12,155 nt of DNA from Rhodospirillaceae bacterium (GTDB taxonomy: Bacteria; Pseudomonadota; Alphaproteobacteria; MPNO01; UBA2964). A program made the translations under genes and the position numbers. The stretch is taken from the NCBI GenBank assembly GCA_018660305.1, contig JABJKO010000148.1, forward strand, positions 1-12,155. The letters run 5' to 3'. Of this stretch, positions 1-6,030 are shown piece after piece (the first letter of the stretch is position 1; the number at the start of each line of letters is the position of its first letter). The notes under the pieces are model-generated. The model worked only from the letters and a program-made list of their open reading frames with translations. It did no database searches and had not been told where the DNA came from.

Positions 1-450
1 ACCAACCCCAAGACCCGCGAGTCGCGTTTATTCACCAGCATTCCGAAATTCATCGAACGCTCCGTTACCACGCTGCTTCGAATGTACGCCATGTATAGGC
101 CACTCAGGGTATTCCTCCTTATCGGACTGGCCATGTCGCTGATTGGCTTCGCGCCCATCGGCCGCTTTCTCTTTTTCTACATGACTGGAGAGGGTGCCGG
201 GCATATCCAGTCGTTGGTTATCGGGGGAGCGCTGTTGATCATGGGGCTGATGACGTTCCTGGTGGGGATGGTCGCCGATCTGATCAGCCACAATAGGCAG
301 CTGGTGGAAATGACCCTGGAGAAAGTCCGGCGGCTGGAGTTGGCCCTGCCCGCCGAATCGGCACCCAAAGAGAATCTTTCCAGCCAGATCGAAGCCGAAT
401 TACCGGAAGCCGTCATCAGCGCCCGGGAGCGCACCCGCAATGCCGGATAA
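1..450 (+). CDS. Glycosyltransferase family 2, C-terminal membrane part (5' end outside window)
   Basis: The frame is open from base 1 to the TAA at 448-450, giving 149 visible residues; the GT-A catalytic domain lies off the left edge. The first visible residues (TNPKTRESRLF, then SIPKFIERS and YRPLRVF) match the segment that follows the catalytic domain in polyprenyl-phosphate-mannose/glucose synthase-like GT2 enzymes. Two hydrophobic segments follow, at about residues 37-60 and 71-94, then a charged tail (HNRQLVEMTLEKVRRLE) likely to be a short cytoplasmic coiled coil. Family knowledge suggests transfer of a sugar from a nucleotide donor to a membrane lipid acceptor; the exact substrate cannot be read here. 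An internal ATG at 82 is not the true start, because the homologous sequence continues upstream of it. The 3' end overlaps the next gene by 11 bases, which indicates one operon. Confidence 0.85.
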   Translation, partial: TNPKTRESRLFTSIPKFIERSVTTLLRMYAMYRPLRVFLLIGLAMSLIGFAPIGRFLFFYMTGEGAGHIQSLVIGGALLIMGLMTFLVGMVADLISHNRQLVEMTLEKVRRLELALPAESAPKENLSSQIEAELPEAVISARERTRNAG

Positions 451-1321
451 ACCGCGCGGCCGAATTCTCTGTGTCACGTCTAACTTTCCGCGCTGGAAAG
501 ACGATTCGACACCGGAATTCGTCTTTCGTCTAGCGCAGGATCTGCAGGCTCTTGGCTGGTCGGTCGATGTCTACGCCCCCCATGCTCCGGGCGCCGCCAT
601 ATCCGAAAAACTCGACGGTATTCAAGTCGACCGGTTTCGATATTTCTGGCCGCAATCGGAGCAGACCATCTGTTATGGCGGCGGGGCGCTCGCCAATTTG
701 CGCAATAACCCCATCGACAAGCTGAAATTACCGGCCCTGGTGTTTTGCGAATGGGCCGGACTGGTTCGCCGTCTGCGAAACCGTGACTATGATTTACTTC
801 ACACGCACTGGATTTTGCCACAAGGATTTGTCGGTGCGCTGGCGTCACGGATGACAAAAACACCCCATGTTACGACAATTCACGGCTCAGACGTGCTGGC
901 TCTAAAGGGTCCCGTTGTCGATCGCTTCAAACGATTCACCCTGGAGGCGGCCGACGCCGTGACCGCGAATAGCTCGGCGACCCGGAATGCCGCCATTGCG
1001 CTCGGGCCAGCCGCCAAAAATATTCAGACCATTCCCATGGGAGCGTCGGCGCAGCGTGAGGCAAACCCGGACACTGTCGATTTGCTGCGCAAGCGATACC
1101 GGCGCCCGGAAGGCCCTCTCTTGTTATTCACCGGACGGGTGGTCTTTGAAAAAGGCATCGAGGAGTTGATTACCGCCATCAAACAGCTCCGCGAAACCCT
1201 GCCGGATGTCACGGCGTTGATCGTCGGCGATGGTCCGGACCGTCTGGCAGACGGAACACGATGTCAAACGAATGGGACTGCAGCAGCAGATTTCCTTTGC
1301 CGGCTGGGTACCACCGGATGA
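440..1321 (+). CDS. Glycosyltransferase family 4, N-terminal part (gene frameshifted near 1250)
   Basis: This frame encodes the N-terminal Rossmann domain of a GT-B retaining glycosyltransferase and the start of the second domain. Visible marks are the opening TSNFPRWKDDSTPEFV, the HTHW and TIHGSDV segments of the acceptor domain, the FTGRVVFEKGIEELI strand that opens the donor domain, and GDGPDR. After GDGPDR (about residue 268) the homology stops and the frame runs through about 25 unrelated residues to a TGA. The rest of the enzyme continues one base out of phase in the overlapping frame that ends at 1724. Joined, the two parts give a normal family length of about 425 residues. The start ATG lies inside the end of the upstream GT2 gene (ATGCCGGATAA), suggesting translational coupling. 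Expected role: transfer of a nucleotide-activated sugar to a glycan or glycolipid. It may be a pseudogene or a one-base sequence error. Confidence 0.75.
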   Translation: MPDKPRGRILCVTSNFPRWKDDSTPEFVFRLAQDLQALGWSVDVYAPHAPGAAISEKLDGIQVDRFRYFWPQSEQTICYGGGALANLRNNPIDKLKLPALVFCEWAGLVRRLRNRDYDLLHTHWILPQGFVGALASRMTKTPHVTTIHGSDVLALKGPVVDRFKRFTLEAADAVTANSSATRNAAIALGPAAKNIQTIPMGASAQREANPDTVDLLRKRYRRPEGPLLLFTGRVVFEKGIEELITAIKQLRETLPDVTALIVGDGPDRLADGTRCQTNGTAAADFLCRLGTTG

Positions 1322-1724
1322 TCTACCCGATTACTTCGCCGCCGCTGATATGTTTGTCGGGCCGTCCTGGTTCGAAGCTCAGGGCCTTGTCTTCGCAGAG
1401 GCCATGCTGGCCAACCGGCCGGTGATCGCGAGCGATGTCGGCGGTGTCAGCGACACCGTCCGGCACGAAGAGACAGGCCTACTTATTCCAGCCAGATCCC
1501 CCCGTGATATTGTTGCGGCGGTGGAACGGCTCCATGGGGATCCGGAATTGGCCAAACGTCTTGCGGCCTCGGGCCGCGATCATGTCCGTGCGAACCTGAT
1601 GCGTCCCCAAACCGCGCGGGCGTTTTCTGATTTATTCGAAACAACCCTTGCCGATCAGTCACGCCGCTCGATGCGGTTGGGTGAAACCGAAGACCTGCCG
1701 GAAAAGACCGTTCGTCAAACTTGA
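1230..1724 (+). CDS. Glycosyltransferase family 4, C-terminal part (downstream of frameshift)
   Basis: This frame carries the missing C-terminal donor-binding half of the GT4 enzyme begun at 440. Homologous sequence starts at about TEHDVKRMGLQ (base 1251) and continues through the FAGWVPPDDLPDYF segment. The EX7E signature of GT4 enzymes is present as EAQGLVFAE (residues 49 and 57 of this frame), followed by RPVIASDVGGVSDTV and ETGLLIP. The ATG at 1230 lies in the overlap and probably is not a natural start: the eight residues before TEHD are the out-of-frame reading of GDGPDRLA. Codons shift from phase 2 to phase 0 modulo 3, so one extra base or two missing bases between about 1240 and 1255 would explain the break. 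There is no convincing slippery sequence there, so programmed frameshifting is unlikely. Confidence 0.72.
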   Translation: MVRTVWQTEHDVKRMGLQQQISFAGWVPPDDLPDYFAAADMFVGPSWFEAQGLVFAEAMLANRPVIASDVGGVSDTVRHEETGLLIPARSPRDIVAAVERLHGDPELAKRLAASGRDHVRANLMRPQTARAFSDLFETTLADQSRRSMRLGETEDLPEKTVRQT

Positions 1725-1749
1725 CGCCCGGACCGGAGCACGCCCGATC

Positions 1750-3375
1750 ATGATTTCGACCCTCGCCCACGTGTCCAATGGCCTGCAACAGCATCGCGCT
1801 GCACCCCATGACCGACTTTACGTTACGCTCTACTGGCTGACGGCCAGCGGCCTGATCGGCTGGCTGGGTTGGACGGTCTTTTCGTACCCGGTTTTCACCC
1901 AGTCACTGAACAATGATTTTTGGGAGCATTCAGCCGCCATAAGGGAATGGATGGCCGATTTGTGGCATCCAAAAAACCCGCACCTCGCCACCGACACCGG
2001 CTCGCCACGCTATATGCCGTTTTACTTCGCCCTGGCAGCCATGGGTAAGATGCTGGGGCTGGAGGCCATCGACACTCTCAAGATCGGGGCGGTTTTTAAT
2101 GTGGCATTTCTGAGCCTCGGCGCGTTCCTGTTCTTTCGGCTCTATTTTCGTCATTCGCTAGCGCCCCTCGTCGGGCTGGTCGTTTTGCTGACCGGCTGGG
2201 GCATGGCCTGGACATGGTCCAATGTTTATCAATTGCGCGGGCTCCTCTATGTCGCGCCCTACCCATCCACTTTCAGCTTTGCCGCGACGCTGGTCTGCCT
2301 GTGGCTGCAAACCTCCCTCCTTCGAACCGACGCGCCATCGATCGGCAAATTTATAGGCCTCGCCGTTTTAATCGCCCTGGCCTTTGCCAGCCACCCGCTA
2401 ACCGGGGCATTGGCTGTCGGGGCCGCCGGGCTGCTCGCCCTTACCCATCCGAACGTCCTCCCCCGGACCCGCATAACCGCCATCGCTGCCCTGGGGGCCG
2501 GCCTGTTGCTGGTCGAACTCTGGCCCTACTACTCTATTTTGCAGGTCACGCTGGGTGTAAGCGGCGGGGAGGCCAAAAGCTGGGTCAATGGCGGGAATTT
2601 CGCCTGGGATGCCCGGCCTCGCGAGCTCCTGAGCCACCCGTTCTACGCACCAACAACCGTACTGGCCGCCCTGGGCCCGGCTCTCGCTGGATTTCTGTGC
2701 CTGATTTTCCTCTGCAGGCAACGGGAGTACCGCTTCATCCTGTTTGGTGCGCTGAGCATGCTGCTGCCTTATTTCATCAATCTCATCTATCCCATTCCAC
2801 TGGGGCACCGGTTTTTGCTGTTCGCCATTTTCTTTCTTCATCTCGCTATGATCTGGGCCGCCCTGGATCTAATTCAGCGTCTTGCGCAAACCGGGGCGGC
2901 GTCACTTGCGGTCAAGCTTGCCGCCGGCTTTATGGGGACGGTTCTTGCCGGTGGGCTGGCGTTCAACGTAGCTTTCGCACAGTTCGATTACCGGAGACAC
3001 GTCGCAAACTGGCAACCTGTGCCGGCCACGATTGGCAAGGTGGTACAATCCGTACCTGCCAACGGGGTGGTCATGGCCCAGCCCATGCTGGCTTGGCCGA
3101 TCCCGACTTTTGGCGGAAAGGTCATTTCGCTGTTCCACCCCAACCCCATGGTCCCGGATCAGGCGGATCGCAAACGCGACGTAGCACGATTCTTTGATGC
3201 GGAAACGCCGGTCGCCCAACGACGGCATATTCTGAATCAATACCGTGCCACCCATGTTTTAATCGACACGACGGATACGGCTGATTCTGTGCTTACCTAT
3301 CTGTATCTGAACGGAACGATCACAGAAACAATGGACACGCTGCAACTCATCGCCCTCTCGTCCCCATCGTCCTAA
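1750..3375 (+). CDS. Polytopic membrane protein, GT-C glycosyltransferase-like
   Basis: A 541-residue protein with about ten hydrophobic segments between residues 23 and 440, followed by a soluble domain of about 100 residues. The first large loop contains the acidic cluster NNDFWEH (D56, E59), placed like the catalytic acidic motif of the first extracytoplasmic loop in GT-C enzymes, which use lipid-linked sugars. The C-terminal part has the phrase YRATHVLID, a segment often seen near the end of such proteins. I did not recognise a named family, so the GT-C assignment rests on topology, loop motif and neighbours. The frame is open back to an ATG at 1648, but that start would lie deep in the GT4 gene. 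The ATG at 1750 leaves a 25-base gap and has GGAG at 1734-1737, so I chose it. The gene ends in a 4-base tail-to-tail overlap with the next gene. Confidence 0.7.
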   Translation: MISTLAHVSNGLQQHRAAPHDRLYVTLYWLTASGLIGWLGWTVFSYPVFTQSLNNDFWEHSAAIREWMADLWHPKNPHLATDTGSPRYMPFYFALAAMGKMLGLEAIDTLKIGAVFNVAFLSLGAFLFFRLYFRHSLAPLVGLVVLLTGWGMAWTWSNVYQLRGLLYVAPYPSTFSFAATLVCLWLQTSLLRTDAPSIGKFIGLAVLIALAFASHPLTGALAVGAAGLLALTHPNVLPRTRITAIAALGAGLLLVELWPYYSILQVTLGVSGGEAKSWVNGGNFAWDARPRELLSHPFYAPTTVLAALGPALAGFLCLIFLCRQREYRFILFGALSMLLPYFINLIYPIPLGHRFLLFAIFFLHLAMIWAALDLIQRLAQTGAASLAVKLAAGFMGTVLAGGLAFNVAFAQFDYRRHVANWQPVPATIGKVVQSVPANGVVMAQPMLAWPIPTFGGKVISLFHPNPMVPDQADRKRDVARFFDAETPVAQRRHILNQYRATHVLIDTTDTADSVLTYLYLNGTITETMDTLQLIALSSPSS

Positions 3376-4178
3376 TCGGCGCCCTGGTCCAAAAACGCCC
3401 TGAGGGTCGCCGCACATTCCCGAGCATGGGTAAATGGAAGGCCGTGGCTAGTCCTGTCAAACTCATGCATTTCCGCATGGGGCAGGAGTTCTTTCAACTC
3501 CTGCATCACCCGAAGCGGAATAAAGGGGCTGCTATCCGGGGACAGCAGCAATGTGGGAATGTCTATTTGGGGTAGGAGTGCGCCCAAATCAGCGCCCAGC
3601 AACAGCCGGGACAGCTCGACAGTCACATGCAGAGGCCGTCGCGACTGGGCCGTATGGTACCAATCATACTGGGCCTGTGTGAGCGACCCTTTCGGGAAAC
3701 GCCAATCCATCATTTGGCGCGACCAGCCGTCCGGCCCCAGCCGCTCGATCATCCGGCCCCAATCATTGACATTATCGACCCGCTGGCCGAGATGGGCGGC
3801 GTTACTGGCAGTGAGACTCAGGAGCGGTGTGTCGTTCTGCGCCGCGAGATAGAGCCCGACGGTCCCGCCCAGCGATTCGCCGACAAAATGAAACCGGTCG
3901 TGACCAGCAACACTGGCAACGGCGCACGCATTGGCCGCCAGCATTTCCACAGACCAGCCCGTGCCATCGGGAGGCGTGGTCGATTGTCCGAAACCCAGCA
4001 TATCGAAGCGGATGAGACGATATCGGTCAGCCAGAATCGGCAGCCACTCAGTCCACACACCGCTATTGGTTCCGATACCGTGGTGAAACAGGACTACCTC
4101 CGGTGCGGCGACCCAAGGTGGTGTCAGATCGACGATTTCAAAATAAAGATCACCAAGATCGGTGGGTACAGAGGGCAT
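3372..4178 (-). CDS. Alpha/beta hydrolase (3-oxoadipate enol-lactonase-like fold)
   Basis: A 268-residue protein of typical length for single-domain alpha/beta hydrolases. The order of motifs is complete: the oxyanion-hole segment FHHGIGTN (residues 31-38), the strand and turn RFDMLGFGQS, the nucleophile elbow GESLGG with Ser102, an acid candidate Asp215 in LLLSPDSSPF, and the catalytic His245 in TSHGLPF. There is no signal peptide, so it should act in the cytoplasm. Esters, enol-lactones and C-C bonds are all possible substrates; the sequence does not decide. It is transcribed away from the ornithine cyclodeaminase-family gene and may share its promoter region. The start ATG has no clear Shine-Dalgarno sequence. 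Its TAG stop (3374-3372) lies across the TAA stop of the converging membrane-protein gene. Confidence 0.85.
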   Translation of the reverse strand: MPSVPTDLGDLYFEIVDLTPPWVAAPEVVLFHHGIGTNSGVWTEWLPILADRYRLIRFDMLGFGQSTTPPDGTGWSVEMLAANACAVASVAGHDRFHFVGESLGGTVGLYLAAQNDTPLLSLTASNAAHLGQRVDNVNDWGRMIERLGPDGWSRQMMDWRFPKGSLTQAQYDWYHTAQSRRPLHVTVELSRLLLGADLGALLPQIDIPTLLLSPDSSPFIPLRVMQELKELLPHAEMHEFDRTSHGLPFTHARECAATLRAFLDQGAD

Positions 4179-4220
4179 GGGACGACGGGCACAACCGTTG
4201 GTTTCCGAAAAGCGCCCTTG

Positions 4221-4249
4221 TTTGTATGCTGGGCGGCTAGAAGAAACAA
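4221..4249 (-). promoter_or_regulatory. Candidate promoter for the alpha/beta hydrolase
   Basis: On the minus strand TTGTTT (4249-4244) and TACAAA (4226-4221) are separated by 17 bases, a sigma70-like arrangement with four of six matches in the -10 element. It sits 43 bases upstream of the hydrolase start in the divergent intergenic gap. The match is modest and rests on consensus comparison only. Confidence 0.35.
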
Positions 4250-4259
4250 TCGACAGGGA

Positions 4260-4288
4260 TTGGCGCCAGTGATCTGAACCGGCGCCAA
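4260..4288. promoter_or_regulatory. Perfect inverted repeat upstream of the OCD-family gene, candidate operator
   Basis: TTGGCGCC (4260-4267) and GGCGCCAA (4281-4288) are exact reverse complements separated by 13 bases. The repeat ends 12 bases before the ATG of the ornithine cyclodeaminase-family gene and lies in the gap between two divergent genes. As DNA it could bind a dimeric regulator controlling both directions. As RNA it could form a hairpin just ahead of the ribosome binding site. No regulator gene is in the window to pair with it. Confidence 0.45.
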
Positions 4289-4300
4289 GCGAACATCGTC

Positions 4301-5266
4301 ATGCGAATGATACGGGAAAGCACCGCCGCGTCGCTTCTGGAACTGGATGGCGTCTATGATTGTATCCGCCATGCACTGGCACAGCAGGCGGCGGGCCGCG
4401 TGGAACAATCAGATCCACGCAGCCTGTTCCTGAAATCGGAACCTCACAATAACCGTTATCACGTAAAGGGCGCCTACCTGATGGACGATCTGGTGGTCGG
4501 CTTCCGGGTGCGGGAGTTCACCCATGTGCCGGCGCGGTCCGACGAGATGCAGCTCATTCTTCTCAGCCATCTGGAGACCGCGGCGTTTCTCGGGCTGGTG
4601 AGCAGCGACCGGATCAGCGAACGCCGCTTCGGCGCCATGGCGGCGCTGAGCATTAAAACGCTGCGGGCTTCAGGTGCCACCTCCCTGGCGCTGATCGGCG
4701 CCGGTAATCTGGCGCGGGCCGCGGTGGAGGCGATCCACGCCGCCACACCGTTCGAGAGCATCAGGGTCGCTTCGCGCTCCCCGGCCAGCCGGCGGAATTT
4801 GTGCGACGACATGGGGGCCGCAGGTATCACCGGCGTTGCTCCGGCCCATAGTATCGAGGCTGCGTGTGACGGTGCAGATGTGATTCTCACCATCACCAAC
4901 GCCGAGGCCGAGCTGATCCAGGCCGATTGGTGCAAACCGGGCTCACTAGTCGTATCCACCGGTGGCCGGCGGGAATGCAATCCCGACGTGATCCTGAACG
5001 CCGACAAGGTATTTATCGACGATTGGGATCAGTGCGTTTTGCTGGGCGATATCGCCGCCTTGCATCGGGAAGGTAAATTTGTACTCGAAGACGTGACCGC
5101 GACGTTGGGGGAGCTTATCGCCGGCACGCATCCCGGCCGGGAATCCGATGACGAACGCATCGTCGCGATCCCTCAGGGACTGACATCGCTGGATGTGGCA
5201 CTGGCGAATTTCGTATACCGTGTGGCGCTAGAGAAGGATCTGGGCACCGAAGTCGAGTGGCCATAA
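4301..5266 (+). CDS. Ornithine cyclodeaminase/mu-crystallin family protein
   Basis: A 321-residue protein, the usual length for this NAD(P)-dependent family of cyclodeaminases, ketimine reductases and amino-acid dehydrogenases. The Rossmann nucleotide-binding motif is GAGNLARA (residues 133-140), followed by the SRSP turn that contacts the cofactor. The acidic segment FIDDWDQC (residues 238-245) sits where the catalytic aspartate of ornithine cyclodeaminase lies, and the tail LGELIAGTHPGRESDDE is typical. The lysine expected in the GxK segment of classical ornithine cyclodeaminase appears as Arg69 (VGFRV), while Lys56 is in the neighbouring HVKGAY. This suggests a substrate other than ornithine. 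A second in-frame ATG at 4307 could be the start; neither has a strong ribosome binding site. It is followed after 21 bases by the first AMDase-like gene. EutC of ectoine catabolism is also an OCD-family protein, but the other ectoine genes are absent here. Confidence 0.85.
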   Translation: MRMIRESTAASLLELDGVYDCIRHALAQQAAGRVEQSDPRSLFLKSEPHNNRYHVKGAYLMDDLVVGFRVREFTHVPARSDEMQLILLSHLETAAFLGLVSSDRISERRFGAMAALSIKTLRASGATSLALIGAGNLARAAVEAIHAATPFESIRVASRSPASRRNLCDDMGAAGITGVAPAHSIEAACDGADVILTITNAEAELIQADWCKPGSLVVSTGGRRECNPDVILNADKVFIDDWDQCVLLGDIAALHREGKFVLEDVTATLGELIAGTHPGRESDDERIVAIPQGLTSLDVALANFVYRVALEKDLGTEVEWP

Positions 5267-5275
5267 ACAAAACTT

Positions 5276-5281
5276 GGAGGT
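5276..5281 (+). promoter_or_regulatory. Strong ribosome binding site for the first AMDase-like gene
   Basis: GGAGGT is a near-perfect Shine-Dalgarno sequence six bases before the ATG at 5288. It fixes that start against the overlapping upstream frame and suggests strong translation compared with the OCD-family gene before it. Confidence 0.75.
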
Positions 5282-5287
5282 ACTGGC

Positions 5288-5986
5288 ATGTATGGATGGC
5301 GAGGACGTATCGGGCTGATTATTCCGGCGGACAATGCAGTAATGGAGCCGGAGTTTCACCGGCTGGTGCCGGAAGGCGTTTCAGCCCATTCGGCGCGGCT
5401 AAAGAAATGCCCGCGTCCGGAGATGCCCATCGAGGCGCTGGAGTTGGTCAAAACCTTCAACGAAACCAAAGTGAACTTAATCGCCTATATGTGCGCGGCC
5501 AGCAGCTTCGTCATGGGCCCCAAGGGCAATGCAGAGCTGTGCGACAAGCTGTCGGAGATAACAGACGGGTTGCCCTGTGTCACAGCGACCACGGCGATGG
5601 TCGATGGGCTGAAAGCGGTGGGCGCCAAACGGGTGGCCGTCCTGTCGCCACACCCGCCGGAGATTGCCGAAAAGCTAAAGGAATACCTGGAAGAATCCGG
5701 TTTCGATATCCCCTGTCTGGTTGGCCTTGGACTCGACATCCCAGCCATCAACAACACGTCGCCTGGCGATATCTACCGTTATGTGCGCGCCATGGACCTG
5801 AGCCAGGCGGATGCAATCTTTATTGCCGCGACCAATTTCCGCGCCATTGATGTGATTGAAGCCATCGAGGCCGATTTCGGTCTGCCGGTGGTGTCGTCCA
5901 ACCAAGTGGTCATGTGGACCGCGCTTCGCAAACTCGGCGTCGCCGATAAGCCGCATGGCTTTGGCCGGTTATGGGACTATGAGTAG
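5288..5986 (+). CDS. Arylmalonate decarboxylase/maleate cis-trans isomerase-like protein, copy 1 (Asp/Glu racemase superfamily)
   Basis: A 232-residue cytoplasmic protein. The start MYGWRGRIGLIIPADN, the VMEPEF segment, AYMCAASS around Cys69, the central TATTAMVDGLKAVGAKRVAVLSP run and the end SSNQVVMWTALRKLG match the arylmalonate decarboxylase, maleate isomerase and EutA-like branch of the superfamily. Maleate isomerase uses two cysteines; the second normally lies in an S-C-T-N type segment. Here the corresponding segment reads FIAATNFR, with Ala181 in that place, so only the first cysteine remains. Decarboxylation, isomerisation or racemisation of an acidic substrate through an enediolate is possible, but the specific reaction is not known. 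It is probably cotranscribed with the OCD-family gene and has a close paralogue on the other strand at 7368-8087. Confidence is high for the family and low for the reaction. Confidence 0.85.
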   Translation: MYGWRGRIGLIIPADNAVMEPEFHRLVPEGVSAHSARLKKCPRPEMPIEALELVKTFNETKVNLIAYMCAASSFVMGPKGNAELCDKLSEITDGLPCVTATTAMVDGLKAVGAKRVAVLSPHPPEIAEKLKEYLEESGFDIPCLVGLGLDIPAINNTSPGDIYRYVRAMDLSQADAIFIAATNFRAIDVIEAIEADFGLPVVSSNQVVMWTALRKLGVADKPHGFGRLWDYE

Positions 5987-5990
5987 GGTT

Positions 5991-6022
5991 GGGGTGACGC
6001 GGGCTTTTGCCGTCAGATCCCC
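5991..6022. terminator. Possible hairpin between convergent genes
   Basis: The 44-base gap between two converging genes contains GGGG-TGAC (5991-5998), three unpaired bases, GGC, a TTTT loop (6005-6008), GCC-GTCA (6009-6015), three unpaired bases and CCCC (6019-6022). It could fold in transcripts of both strands and limit convergent read-through. There is no T run on either side and the stem is bulged, so intrinsic termination is uncertain. Confidence 0.3.
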
Positions 6023-6030
6023 GGTGAACT

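Noticed and set aside
1236..1256. Programmed ribosomal frameshift in the GT4 gene
   Set aside because: No slippery heptamer or stimulatory structure is evident, and GT4 enzymes are not known to use this; mutation or sequence error is simpler.
2214..3197. Long open frame (327 codons) inside the membrane protein gene
   Set aside because: Its translation is rich in Arg, Pro and Gly with no recognisable domain, as expected for an out-of-phase reading of GC-rich coding DNA.
3627..4277. 216-codon plus-strand frame opposite the alpha/beta hydrolase
   Set aside because: It is antisense to a gene with a complete catalytic triad and has no plausible domain of its own.
4301..5986. Ectoine utilisation operon (EutC/EutA pair)
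   Set aside because: Only the OCD and AMDase-like families match; ectoine hydrolase, deacetylase and the threonine-dehydratase-like gene are missing, so the name is not justified.
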